A stretch of 64,000 bases of DNA. Source: an uncultured Kiritimatiellota bacterium. Lineage in GTDB: Bacteria > Verrucomicrobiota > Kiritimatiellia > RFP12 > UBA1067. The translations under genes were made by a program, and so were the position numbers. A model generated the notes under the pieces. It had not been told where the DNA came from, did no database searches, and saw nothing but the letters and a program-made list of their open reading frames with translations. Each line of letters starts with the position of its first letter. Position 1 is the first letter of the stretch. The stretch covers positions 57,596 through 121,595 of the forward strand of contig CAKTZI010000006.1 of assembly GCA_934635385.1 (NCBI GenBank), written 5' to 3'. Positions 15,555 to 23,098 of the stretch are shown here, piece by piece.

Positions 15555-17660
15555 ATGAAGATCTTCAACATCGGCGGCGGCATGGCGAAATACGGCGACT
15601 TGATTCTCGCCTTTCTCGTCGTCTGCATCATCGGCCTCCTGATCGTCCCGCTGCCCTCGCCGATCGTCGACCTGCTGATCTCGACGAACATCTGCATCTC
15701 GGCCGTGCTGCTGATGCTCTCGCTCTACCTGCCACGTGCGCTCGCGTTCTCGACCTTCCCGTCGATGCTGCTGTTCACGACGCTCTTCCGCCTGTCGCTG
15801 AACGTGACGACGACGCGCTGCATCCTGCTGCACGGCTCGCAGGACCCGAACGCGGCGGGCGCGATCATCAACACGTTCGGCAACTTCGTCGTCGGCGGCA
15901 ACTTCGTCGTCGGCGCGGTCGTCTTCCTCATCATCACGATCGTCCAGTTCGTCGTGATCGCGAAGGGCGCCGAGCGCGTGTCGGAGGTCGCCGCGCGCTT
16001 CACGCTCGACGCGATGCCCGGCAAGCAGATGTCCATTGACGCCGACATGCGCGCGGGCGCGATCGACATGGAGACCGCGAAGGCGCGCCGGAGCGAGCTC
16101 GCGCAGGAGTCCCAGCTCTACGGCGCGATGGACGGCGCGATGAAGTTCGTGAAGGGCGACGCGGTCGCGGGCCTCATCATCACCGCGATCAACATCATCG
16201 GCGGCATCCTGATCGGCATGCTGATGTTCGACAAGGAGGTCGCGTGGTGCGTCAAGCGCTTCGGCATCCTGACGATCGGCGACGGCCTCGTCGGGCAGAT
16301 TCCCGCGCTTCTCATCTCCATCACGTCGGGCGTCATCGTCACGCGCGTCGGCGAGGAGAAGTCGAAGCCCCTCGGCCAGGACATCGTGAACCAGATCTTT
16401 GCGCAGCCGAAGGCCCTGCTGCTCGGCGCGTGCGTGCTCGTCGCGATCGGGCTGATCCCCGGCTTCCCGAAGGTGCAGCTCTTCGGCCTCGCCGCCGGCG
16501 TCGCGTGCGTCGGCTGGTCGCTCAAGAAGAAGGCGGACAGGGCCGCCGCCGAGGCCGCGCACCGGGAGGATCCGCTCGCCGCCGCCGCGCCGGCGACGGA
16601 GCCGGGGCAGAAGCCGAAGCGCAGGAAGTCGTCCGAAGACGACTTCTCGATGGTGACGCCGCTCATGGTCGACATCGACGCGGACATTCGCGGCGCGCTG
16701 ACCTACGAGGACCTCAACGACAAGATCATGGACATCCGCCGGGCGCTCTACCACGACCTCGGCGTGCCGTTCCCCGGCATCAACCTGTCGCTCAACGGCG
16801 GCCTCCACGACGGGCGCTACCGGCTGCTTGTGAACGAGGTGCCGGTTTCCGAAGGGCAGCTCCGCAAGGGCTTCCTCTTCGCGCTGGAGTCGAAGGGCAA
16901 CCTGGAGGCGGCGGGCATCCCCTTCGAGGCCGACCGCGCGTTCATCAGCGGACACGACACCTGCTGGGTGGCGGAGGCGAACCGGCAGGCGCTGGACGAC
17001 TCCGGCATCCGCTACCTCGACCTCAACGGCGTCCTGACGTACCACCTGTCGGGCGTGCTGCGCCGCTACGCGAACGAGTTCCTGTCCATTCAGGAGACGC
17101 GCCTGCTGCTCGACCACATGGAGAAGGAGGCGCCGGAGCTCGTGCGCGAAGTCCAGCGCGTCCTGCCGATCCAGAAGATCACGGACGTCCTCCAGCGCCT
17201 TGTGCAGGAGGGCATCTGCATCCGCGACCTGAAGCGCATCACCCAGACGCTCGTCGAGTGGGGGCAGAAGGAGAAGGACACGGTGCTGCTCGTCGAGTAC
17301 GTGCGCTCCGCCCTGAGCCGCTACATCTCCTACAAGTTCTCGGGCGGGCAGAACATCATCGCCGCCTACCTCCTCGACCCGTCGCTGGAGGAGAAGATCC
17401 GCAAGTCGGTGCGGCAGACGTCGGGCGGCAGCTATCTCGCGATGGATCCGCAGACCGTGCGGTCGATTCTCGCGGCCGTCCGGAAGACGGTCGGCGACCT
17501 CTCGCGCGTCGTCCAGAAGCCGGTCTTCATCGTCTCGGTCGACATCCGCCGCTACTTCCGCAAGATGATCGACAAGGACTACTACGAGATTCCCGTGCTG
17601 AGTTTCCAGGAGCTGTCGAGCGAAATCAACATCCAGCCACTTGGGCGACTGAAGGTTTAA
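15555..17660 (+). CDS. sctV: T3SS export gate protein SctV (LcrD/CdsV)
   Basis: 701 residues. The first ~330 contain about eight membrane helices and the FHIPEP-family signature region (FTTLFRLSLNVTTTR, then AKGAERVSEVAARFTLDAMPGKQMSIDAD, abridged). The rest is the cytoplasmic nonameric ring domain that receives substrate-chaperone complexes. A Pro/Ala/Lys-rich linker lies near residues 330-365. It is the largest part of the inner-membrane export gate. Partner gate genes sctR, S, T and U are not in this window, so they must lie elsewhere. Confidence 0.96.
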   Translation: MKIFNIGGGMAKYGDLILAFLVVCIIGLLIVPLPSPIVDLLISTNICISAVLLMLSLYLPRALAFSTFPSMLLFTTLFRLSLNVTTTRCILLHGSQDPNAAGAIINTFGNFVVGGNFVVGAVVFLIITIVQFVVIAKGAERVSEVAARFTLDAMPGKQMSIDADMRAGAIDMETAKARRSELAQESQLYGAMDGAMKFVKGDAVAGLIITAINIIGGILIGMLMFDKEVAWCVKRFGILTIGDGLVGQIPALLISITSGVIVTRVGEEKSKPLGQDIVNQIFAQPKALLLGACVLVAIGLIPGFPKVQLFGLAAGVACVGWSLKKKADRAAAEAAHREDPLAAAAPATEPGQKPKRRKSSEDDFSMVTPLMVDIDADIRGALTYEDLNDKIMDIRRALYHDLGVPFPGINLSLNGGLHDGRYRLLVNEVPVSEGQLRKGFLFALESKGNLEAAGIPFEADRAFISGHDTCWVAEANRQALDDSGIRYLDLNGVLTYHLSGVLRRYANEFLSIQETRLLLDHMEKEAPELVREVQRVLPIQKITDVLQRLVQEGICIRDLKRITQTLVEWGQKEKDTVLLVEYVRSALSRYISYKFSGGQNIIAAYLLDPSLEEKIRKSVRQTSGGSYLAMDPQTVRSILAAVRKTVGDLSRVVQKPVFIVSVDIRRYFRKMIDKDYYEIPVLSFQELSSEINIQPLGRLKV

Positions 17661-17666
17661 AAGAAG

Positions 17667-18962
17667 ATGGGTTTTCTGTTAAAGATAGTCGAAGGGCCGA
17701 TGAAGGGCGCGGAAATCGCGCTCGTCGAGGGGCTGCGCGTCTCGGTCGGCTCCGGCGACGACTGCGACATCGTTCTCGCGGACGGCTCGCTGCCGGCGCG
17801 CGCCTTTGAGCTGGACGTCACGGCGACGGCCGTCACGCTCGTCAGGGGCGACGAGACGCAGACGCTGACGCCGTTCGAGATCGTCGACGTCGGCACGACG
17901 GCGTTTGCCGTCGGCCCCGCCGAAGGGGCTTGGAATCTCGCCCGCGTGACGAAAGAGCCCGCCGCAGACGCGACGGGCGCAAAATCCGGTTCGGGGGCGG
18001 CGAGCGCAAAACCCGGTTCGGGCGAGACGGGGGCGAAACCCGGAGAGCCCGCCGCAGACGCGACGGGCGCAAGACCCGATTCGGCGGGCGTGAAACCCGG
18101 CGAAGCCGAAGCGAGCGGAAACGCGAGCGAGAGGCGGAGGCGGGGTTGCCTCTTCGCGGCGTTCCTCGTCATTCTTTTCCTCTTCCTCTTGGCCGGACTC
18201 CTTTTCCTCTTCTGGCCGCGCGTGCGCGCGGCCTGCCCGGCCGCCGAGACGGCGCGCGTCGCCGTCGTCGAGCAGTCGCGCTTCGCGTGGAACTGGGCGA
18301 GGGGCCTGTGCCGTGCCGCATGGCCGCGCGGCGCGTCGGCGGCGCCTGTCGTCGTGCCGGGGCCGAGCCTCGCCGAGATTGCCGCGCAGCATGGCCTGAC
18401 GCTGACGGAACGTGACGGCGCGCCGCTTCTCGCGGGCAACCTGACGCGGCGCACCGAGCGGCTGGCGATTCGTTCGCTGGCGCTGGCGGACGACCCGAAC
18501 GTGCGCTTCGACCTGACGGACGACGAGTCGCTGAAGGCGGCGGCGAACGAACTGCTCTTCGTCGTGACGGAGGGCGCCCTGAAGGCCGTCGCCGCGTCGA
18601 ACCGCGTCGTCACGCTGTCGGGGCGCATCCCGACGGCGGCGGCGCTGACGAAGGCCGTGCGCGCGCTCGCTGCCGACGTGAAGGGAATCGAGCGGCTGGA
18701 GACGGCGGCGGTCGCGGTCGGCGGGGTCGCCCCGGCGGCGGCGGACGAGGCCGAGGCGAAGCCGCTGCGGCGGACGGCGAAGCCGTCGTCGCCCGACTAT
18801 CCGATTGCCGGCATCCTGACGGCGCCGTATCCGTGCGTCGTCCTCCGCAACGGGACGCGGCTCACCGAGGGCGCGTCGCTCGGCACGGCGCGCCTCGTCA
18901 GGATCGCGGCGGACAGGCTGACGCTGAAGGACGGCGGCGCAACCGTCGAATGGAGACCATAA
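17667..18962 (+). CDS. sctD: T3SS inner-membrane ring protein SctD (CdsD-like)
   Basis: 431 residues. An N-terminal FHA-like domain (about 1-95) precedes a Gly/Ala/Lys/Pro linker (97-150) made of near-repeats of EPAADATGA and AKPGSG. A basic stop-transfer (RRRRG) and one membrane helix (161-183) follow, then periplasmic ring-building/BON-like domains. This order matches Chlamydia CdsD and Yersinia YscD. It forms the outer inner-membrane ring that contacts SctC. The following sctE gene starts inside its stop codon. Confidence 0.85.
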   Translation: MGFLLKIVEGPMKGAEIALVEGLRVSVGSGDDCDIVLADGSLPARAFELDVTATAVTLVRGDETQTLTPFEIVDVGTTAFAVGPAEGAWNLARVTKEPAADATGAKSGSGAASAKPGSGETGAKPGEPAADATGARPDSAGVKPGEAEASGNASERRRRGCLFAAFLVILFLFLLAGLLFLFWPRVRAACPAAETARVAVVEQSRFAWNWARGLCRAAWPRGASAAPVVVPGPSLAEIAAQHGLTLTERDGAPLLAGNLTRRTERLAIRSLALADDPNVRFDLTDDESLKAAANELLFVVTEGALKAVAASNRVVTLSGRIPTAAALTKAVRALAADVKGIERLETAAVAVGGVAPAAADEAEAKPLRRTAKPSSPDYPIAGILTAPYPCVVLRNGTRLTEGASLGTARLVRIAADRLTLKDGGATVEWRP

Positions 18963-19171
18963 TGCAGCTTCTGGAGATCGAGAAGGAGCTTTCGGGACCT
19001 GACGGCGCGGCGGCGATGGCGCGCTACGACGCGGTGCTCGTGGGCCTTGCCGCGCGCGCGAAGGCGGCGCGGGACAAGGGGCTGCCGCGCGACGAGTTCG
19101 AGCGGTGTGCGGCGCTCGAAAACGCGGTCACGCTCGCCCGCAAGCTTCTGCGGCTTCAGTTGAGGAAATAG
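18962..19171 (+). CDS. sctE: SctE-like needle co-chaperone (putative)
   Basis: 69 residues from ATG 18962, overlapping the sctD stop (TAATG). An in-frame ATG at 18950 is an alternative start. The protein is two charged helices (LLEIEKELSG and AALENAVTLARKLLRLQLRK) like YscE/CT665, which with SctG holds the needle subunit monomeric. Order sctD-sctE-sctF-sctG is exactly that of Chlamydia CT664-CT667. The call rests on size, helicity and synteny. Confidence 0.68.
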   Translation: MQLLEIEKELSGPDGAAAMARYDAVLVGLAARAKAARDKGLPRDEFERCAALENAVTLARKLLRLQLRK

Positions 19172-19249
19172 GATTTCAACTTTCGGCCGAGTGGTCGAAC
19201 ATCACAAACAAGAAAACAGCAAAAGAACAACAGACAGGAGAAGAAGAAA

Positions 19250-19570
19250 ATGGCAACCTACGCGAACGCGGCAAGCGCCGGACTCTGCGAAGTCACGGAC
19301 ATTGTGGGCGACATTAAGCGCGTCGACGGCACGACGGGCAACGTCGTCCATACGGACAACGTCTACAACGCGCTCTTCAACGCGGCGCAGACGCTGGAAA
19401 ACCGCCTGGCGGCTTCGCTCAAGACCTACCAGGAACACCCGGACGTGCAGGCGAACCTCCAGCAGCTCCAGTACGACCTGCAGCAGTGGAACCTCGCCCT
19501 CACGACGATGACGAACATCCAGAAGAACATGGCGGACGCGCTGAAGTCGATCTCCAGCAACTTCCGCTAA
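19250..19570 (+). CDS. sctF: T3SS needle subunit SctF
   Basis: 106 residues with an AGGAG site 10 nt upstream of ATG 19250. The C-terminal two-thirds form the helical hairpin of needle proteins: a helix with LENRLAASLKTYQEHPDVQ, a turn, and an amphipathic helix with LQQWNLALTTMTNIQKNMADALKSI (abridged). Needle subunits are usually 80-90 residues; here about 25 extra residues precede the first helix. It polymerises into the hollow extracellular needle. Flanking sctE and sctG encode the expected chaperone pair. Confidence 0.82.
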   Translation: MATYANAASAGLCEVTDIVGDIKRVDGTTGNVVHTDNVYNALFNAAQTLENRLAASLKTYQEHPDVQANLQQLQYDLQQWNLALTTMTNIQKNMADALKSISSNFR

Positions 19571-19576
19571 TCCACG

Positions 19577-19945
19577 ATGTTCGACCTGACGGCAGAAGAG
19601 GCGCGGCTTCTCCTGAACGTGGCCCTGATGGCGACGGGCGCGAACCGCTTCAAGTCTGCGGAGACGATCTTCGCGGTCTTGGAGTCGTTTCGCCCCGATG
19701 CGCCGTCCGTGGCGGTCGGCAAGGCCATCCTGCTCATCAGCGCGCAGCAGTTCGCACCGTGTGTGGACTACATCGACGGCGAGGCGCTTGTGCGCTTTCC
19801 GCGAAATGCGATGCTGTTGGCCTTCAAGGGCATGGCGCTCCAGCGGCTCGGACGCGAACGGGATGCGGCCGAGATCCTGCAGGTGGCGTCCGAACAGACA
19901 GAGGACCCGGCTGCCGCGCAGCTGGCGAAAGGACTGATGACATGA
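19577..19945 (+). CDS. sctG: SctG-like TPR needle chaperone
   Basis: 122 residues forming about three TPR-like helical hairpins (LLNVALMATGANRFKSAETIF; VAVGKAILLISAQQFAPCVDY, abridged; LLAFKGMALQRLGRERDAAEIL, abridged). This matches YscG/CdsG, the TPR chaperone that caps the needle protein together with SctE. It starts 7 nt after sctF, as in Chlamydia. The stop region overlaps the sctI start by 4 nt. Confidence 0.72.
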   Translation: MFDLTAEEARLLLNVALMATGANRFKSAETIFAVLESFRPDAPSVAVGKAILLISAQQFAPCVDYIDGEALVRFPRNAMLLAFKGMALQRLGRERDAAEILQVASEQTEDPAAAQLAKGLMT

Positions 19946-20322
19946 CAGAAGCGATGATAGTCGAGGCCGTGCGCGCCGCCGGTGGCGGGGCCGGGAGCGT
20001 CGGGGCCGCGCAGGCCGTGCCGCAGGCGGCCGATCCGCAGGCGGTCGCGGCGTTCGAGCGCGCGATGGGCGCGGAGGCGGCCACGCCGATTCCGATGGCG
20101 AGCCAGGTCGCCGAGACGTGGCGGGCCGCCCAGAACGACCAGCAGGGCATGCTGCACCGCATGACGGCGCTGGCGGACATCGCGCAGATGGAGGGGGCCT
20201 CGGTCGCGCAGCTGTCGCAGCTGCAGTACGAGGTCGCGAACTTCGCCTTCCAGCAGGAACTCGTCACCAACATCGCGAAGAAGGCGACGGACGCCATCTC
20301 GACGCTCGTCAAGAACGGGTAG
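19942..20322 (+). CDS. sctI: T3SS inner rod protein SctI
   Basis: 126 residues from ATG 19942. The N-terminal half is Ala/Gly/Pro-rich and low-complexity. The C-terminal helix QLQYEVANFAFQQELVTNIA followed by KKATDAISTLVKNG is the signature of YscI/HrpB2 inner rod proteins. It builds the rod and needle anchor between SctJ and SctF. It is followed by a strong AGGAGG site and the sctJ gene. Confidence 0.82.
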   Translation: MTEAMIVEAVRAAGGGAGSVGAAQAVPQAADPQAVAAFERAMGAEAATPIPMASQVAETWRAAQNDQQGMLHRMTALADIAQMEGASVAQLSQLQYEVANFAFQQELVTNIAKKATDAISTLVKNG

Positions 20323-20340
20323 TAAAGGAGGGTGAGCGAC

Positions 20341-20934
20341 ATGAAAAGACTTTTGGGAACGGTGGCGCTGGCGGTCGCCCTGACGGGGTGCGACAAGGAG
20401 GCGACGCTCTATTCGAGTCTGGAGGAGTCGCAGGCGAACGCGGTGATTGCGGCCCTGATTGACGCGGGCCTGGAGGCGGCGAAGAAGCCGGGCGACGAGG
20501 GCACGTGGAACGTGTCCATCCGCCAGGCCGACTTCGCCGCCGCTGCGAACCTCTGCGAGCGTCGCGGCATTCCGCGCCGCAAGTTCAACGGCGTCGGCGA
20601 CGTCTTCAAGAAGACGGGCATGGTGTCGAGCCCGAGCGAGGAACGCATCCGCTTCATGGACGCGATCGCGCAGGATCTCGCGCGGACGATCTCGATGATC
20701 GACGGCGTCGTGGACGCGCGCGTCCATGTCGTCCTCCCGGAGAACGACCCGTTCGCGAAGAACACGCTGCCAAGTTCCGCCGCCGTGGCGATCCGCAGCC
20801 GGTGGGACGTCGACCTGAACGATTCCGTCCCGCAGGTGAAGTCGCTCGTGAAGAACGCGATCGAGGGGCTTTCCTACGAGAAGATCACGGTGACGATCTT
20901 CCAGGACCTCCCGCCGAAAAAGACGTCGCTTTGA
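20341..20934 (+). CDS. sctJ: T3SS inner-ring lipoprotein SctJ
   Basis: 197 residues from ATG 20341, nine bases after an AGGAGG site. The lipobox is LTGC with the lipidated Cys at residue 17. YscJ/FliF ring-building motifs follow: LEESQANAVIAALIDAGLEA, RRGIPRRKFNGVGDVF, and ARVHVVLPENDPF. Unlike YscJ and CdsJ, no C-terminal membrane helix follows the second ring domain; the protein ends at DLPPKKTSL, a short form like that of enteropathogenic E. coli EscJ. Immediately downstream the operon is interrupted by a repeat-bounded cassette. Confidence 0.9.
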   Translation: MKRLLGTVALAVALTGCDKEATLYSSLEESQANAVIAALIDAGLEAAKKPGDEGTWNVSIRQADFAAAANLCERRGIPRRKFNGVGDVFKKTGMVSSPSEERIRFMDAIAQDLARTISMIDGVVDARVHVVLPENDPFAKNTLPSSAAVAIRSRWDVDLNDSVPQVKSLVKNAIEGLSYEKITVTIFQDLPPKKTSL

Positions 20935-20967
20935 GACTTTGAGAAGGTTCTGTTCAAATGAGAAGGT

Positions 20968-21130
20968 TAACTCCGATGATTAAGGCTCTCGCTACCGCTT
21001 CGCTGGTTCGTGTCGACTTCGCAGAAGCCAACCTCCAAAGCAATCGCCATCCAGACCGTTTTTGGGGAATAGGCCGCCTTTCGTCGGTCTATTCTGCGGA
21101 GCGGTAGCGAGAGCCACACGGATCGGAGTT
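20968..21130. repeat. Imperfect 30-bp inverted repeat between sctJ and the GxxExxY gene
   Basis: 20968-20997 and 21101-21130 are inverted copies (24 of 30 positions match; both ends match, with a 6-nt mismatched centre). They flank about 100 nt that is not obviously coding. The right arm, without its first six bases, recurs as a 25-bp direct copy at 21718-21742, so the GxxExxY gene sits between related repeats. The interval 20935-21188 otherwise shows no gene. Confidence 0.7.
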
Positions 21131-21131
21131 T
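21107..21131 (+). repeat. 25-bp direct repeat, left copy
   Basis: Begins GCGAGAGCCACACGGATC and is identical to 21718-21742. The two copies bracket the GxxExxY gene, and a related ATTCTGC(A/G)GAGCGG stretch precedes both. Confidence 0.75.
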
Positions 21132-21188
21132 ATTATTCATAGGAAACAGAGTCTCCCTGCTTAATTGCCGGAGCAATAGAATACGCGG

Positions 21189-21785
21189 ATGAAACTTAAG
21201 AAAGATCCAAAGGCTTATGCCATCATGGGGTGTGCCATGCGTGTCCACAGCACGCTTGGATCTGGCTTCCTTGAGTCGGCATACGGCGATGCCCTTGAGA
21301 TCGAGTTTGCGAATGCGGGAATCCCTTTTGTCCGAGAGGATGAAGTCCGCATCTTTTACGGCGGACAGCCGTTGAAGACGGCTTACAGGGCCGACTTCAC
21401 GTGCTATGAGAGAGAATACATCGTTGAACTCAAGGCCGTTCGGGCCATCACGAAGATCGAATGGGCGCAGGTCATTCACTACATGCGTGCGACCCAGATC
21501 AAGTGCGCGCTTCTCGTCAATTTCGGACGCGAGCGGATTCAATACGACACGTTCGACATAGACCATTTGCCGGCCGTGTCCGTTCTTGACGGCTCCGCCC
21601 CTGCAACGAAGTCTCGGACAAAAGCCTCTTTTACGGCCGTGAATGCTGAATGCGGGGCGCGTAGCCCAGCCATTCTGCAGAGCGGGACAGCCGAGCGAAG
21701 CGAGACAGCCGAAGGCCGCGAGAGCCACACGGATCGGAGTTTCTCAATTGCTGCAACAGGAACTTTCCAAAAGGAGTTATCTTAG
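21189..21785 (+). CDS. GxxExxY protein (PD-(D/E)XK-like), inserted in the T3SS operon
   Basis: 198 residues. The motif GFLESAY (G-x-x-E-x-x-Y) gives the family its name. YRADFTC followed by YIVELKAV has the D...E-x-K spacing of the PDDEXK_3 fold, so a nuclease-like core is likely, but the family's function is not established. Typical members are ~125-130 residues. Here the last ~65 residues read through dispersed-repeat DNA (including ESHTDRSF from the 25-bp repeat) and are probably not part of the fold. It lies between sctJ and the rest of the needle-complex genes, in the same direction, bounded by repeats. Confidence 0.82.
   Translation: MKLKKDPKAYAIMGCAMRVHSTLGSGFLESAYGDALEIEFANAGIPFVREDEVRIFYGGQPLKTAYRADFTCYEREYIVELKAVRAITKIEWAQVIHYMRATQIKCALLVNFGRERIQYDTFDIDHLPAVSVLDGSAPATKSRTKASFTAVNAECGARSPAILQSGTAERSETAEGRESHTDRSFSIAATGTFQKELS
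21718..21742 (+). repeat. 25-bp direct repeat, right copy
   Basis: Identical to 21107-21131 and located inside the 3' end of the GxxExxY reading frame. The pair delimits a roughly 610-bp cassette, consistent with insertion or repeat-mediated transfer. Confidence 0.75.
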
Positions 21786-21790
21786 TGACA

Positions 21791-22135
21791 ATGGATGCGG
21801 AAGATAGGCAGCTGATTCTGACGGCGGCGTGGGTCTTCGCCCGGCACGGGCAGGGCGCGCGGGCGCGGACGCTCTGCGAGGCGCTGGTCGAGGCCGATCC
21901 GCGCGACGGCGTCTCGGCGGCGGCCCTGGCCGAACGGCTCGTCGAGGACAACGAGCCGGAACGCGCGCTGGCCGTCCTGCGGGCGGCGGACTATCCCGAC
22001 GCCCTCGCCCGCCCCGCCGCGCTGCTGGAGACGCGCGCGCTCCGCATGCTGGGCCGTGACGAGGAGGCCGACCGCCGGTGGCGGCGGCATCTCGATTCGC
22101 AGAGGAAGAACCGTCAATGGGTGGCTGCGACATGA
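21791..22135 (+). CDS. TPR-type T3SS chaperone, YscY-like (candidate SctY)
   Basis: 114 residues from ATG 21791 (GTG 21785 is an alternative). The sequence is a run of helical hairpins: ILTAAWVFARHGQGARARTL, a spacer with ALVEADPRDG, ERALAVLRAADYPDA, and LETRALRMLGRDEEADRRW. Length and hairpin spacing match YscY (114 residues), the chaperone of YscX. A YscX-like gene occurs at 15159 in the same operon. It could instead be another generic T3SS TPR chaperone. It follows the cassette and is joined by ATGA overlap to the next gene. Confidence 0.55.
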   Translation: MDAEDRQLILTAAWVFARHGQGARARTLCEALVEADPRDGVSAAALAERLVEDNEPERALAVLRAADYPDALARPAALLETRALRMLGRDEEADRRWRRHLDSQRKNRQWVAAT

Positions 22136-22485
22136 CGCTGGACGAGGCACGCGAGCTGGTGAACGGCCCCCTGTGGCCGAAGGTGCGGGACGAGTTCCGC
22201 GCCACGGGCACGTTCGCCGTCTACGAAAAGGGCGACCTGCGCCGCCTCGGCTACCTGGACGCGTCCGTGCGCGCGGAGATCGAGCTGTGGCTCAAGGCCA
22301 TTCCCCAGCTTGACGCCTGGCGCACGGTCATCGACGGGAAGGCCGTCCGCCAGCTCAAGGCCGACTATCCCGGCGTCTATCCGGAGGCCCTGCGCTACCG
22401 GCCGTATTTCGCGGGCGCGAAGGACGTCACCCGCACATTGCTGAAAATCAAGTTCCCGGAGGCGTACAGGCTATGCTACTCCTGA
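22132..22485 (+). CDS. SctK-like T3SS protein (putative)
   Basis: 117 residues from ATG 22132, overlapping the previous stop; ATG 22117 is an alternative. Helical, with aromatic clusters (WPKVRDEFRATGTF; YPEALRYRPYFAG). There is no diagnostic motif, but the gene sits between the sctJ region and sctL, the position of yscK, and overlaps sctL by 13 nt. SctK is the sorting-platform link between the SctD ring and SctQ; its homologues diverge strongly, so position is the main evidence. It is shorter than YscK (~209 residues). Confidence 0.42.
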   Translation: MTLDEARELVNGPLWPKVRDEFRATGTFAVYEKGDLRRLGYLDASVRAEIELWLKAIPQLDAWRTVIDGKAVRQLKADYPGVYPEALRYRPYFAGAKDVTRTLLKIKFPEAYRLCYS

Positions 22486-23090
22486 AGACAAAGAGTTTTG
22501 ACGTCGAGGCCGCCGGCGCGCGCGTCTCGTCCGAGGAAGCCGGGGCGATCGCCACGGCCGAGCAGATTGTCGCCGCCGCCGAGGCGGAGGCCGCGCGTAT
22601 CGCCGAGGCGGCGAAGACCGACGCCGAACGCGAACGCCAGCGCGGCTATGCCGATGGACTTGCCGAGGGCCGACAGGAGATCCTGATGCAGAAGCTCGAC
22701 CTTCTCGACGAGAGCGTGCGCTACATGGAGTCCGTCGAGCTGAAGATGGCGGACATCGTGATGAAGGCGCTCAAGAAGTGCGTGGCCGAGATCGGCGACA
22801 AGGAGCTCGTCGTCCAGATCGTCAGGAAGTCGATGCAGGCCGTCGTGCGCAACCAGCGCCAGATCACGATCAAGGTCGCCCCGGAGATGGTGCCGGTCGT
22901 CCGGGCGCGGCTTGACCAGATCCTCAAGGACTTCCCGTCCGTCGCGACGGCGAGCGTCGTCGAGGACGCGCACCTCTCCGGCACGGCCTGCGTCGTCGAG
23001 ACGGAAGCCGGCCTCGTCGAGGCGTCCGTCGAGGGGCAGCTCGCCGCCATCGAGAAGTCGATCCGCAAGAACCTGAACCGCGAGGGCTGA
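22473..23090 (+). CDS. sctL: T3SS ATPase regulator SctL
   Basis: 205 residues. The N-terminal half is an Ala/Glu-rich coiled coil (about 20-75, with repeated AEA/EAE steps and the RGYADGLAEGRQE motif typical of FliH/YscL). The C-terminal half is the globular stator-like domain ending near IEKSIRKNLNREG. It is the spoke protein that regulates the SctN ATPase and links it to SctQ. The start overlaps the preceding gene and sctN begins 8 nt downstream, a strong operon arrangement. Confidence 0.88.
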   Translation: MLLLKTKSFDVEAAGARVSSEEAGAIATAEQIVAAAEAEAARIAEAAKTDAERERQRGYADGLAEGRQEILMQKLDLLDESVRYMESVELKMADIVMKALKKCVAEIGDKELVVQIVRKSMQAVVRNQRQITIKVAPEMVPVVRARLDQILKDFPSVATASVVEDAHLSGTACVVETEAGLVEASVEGQLAAIEKSIRKNLNREG

Positions 23091-23098
23091 GCCAACCC

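Noticed and set aside
15138..17117. 659-codon minus-strand open frame opposite sctV
   Set aside because: Antisense shadow of a strongly recognised T3SS gene; composition is Arg/Ala/Asp/Val-skewed with no domain pattern.
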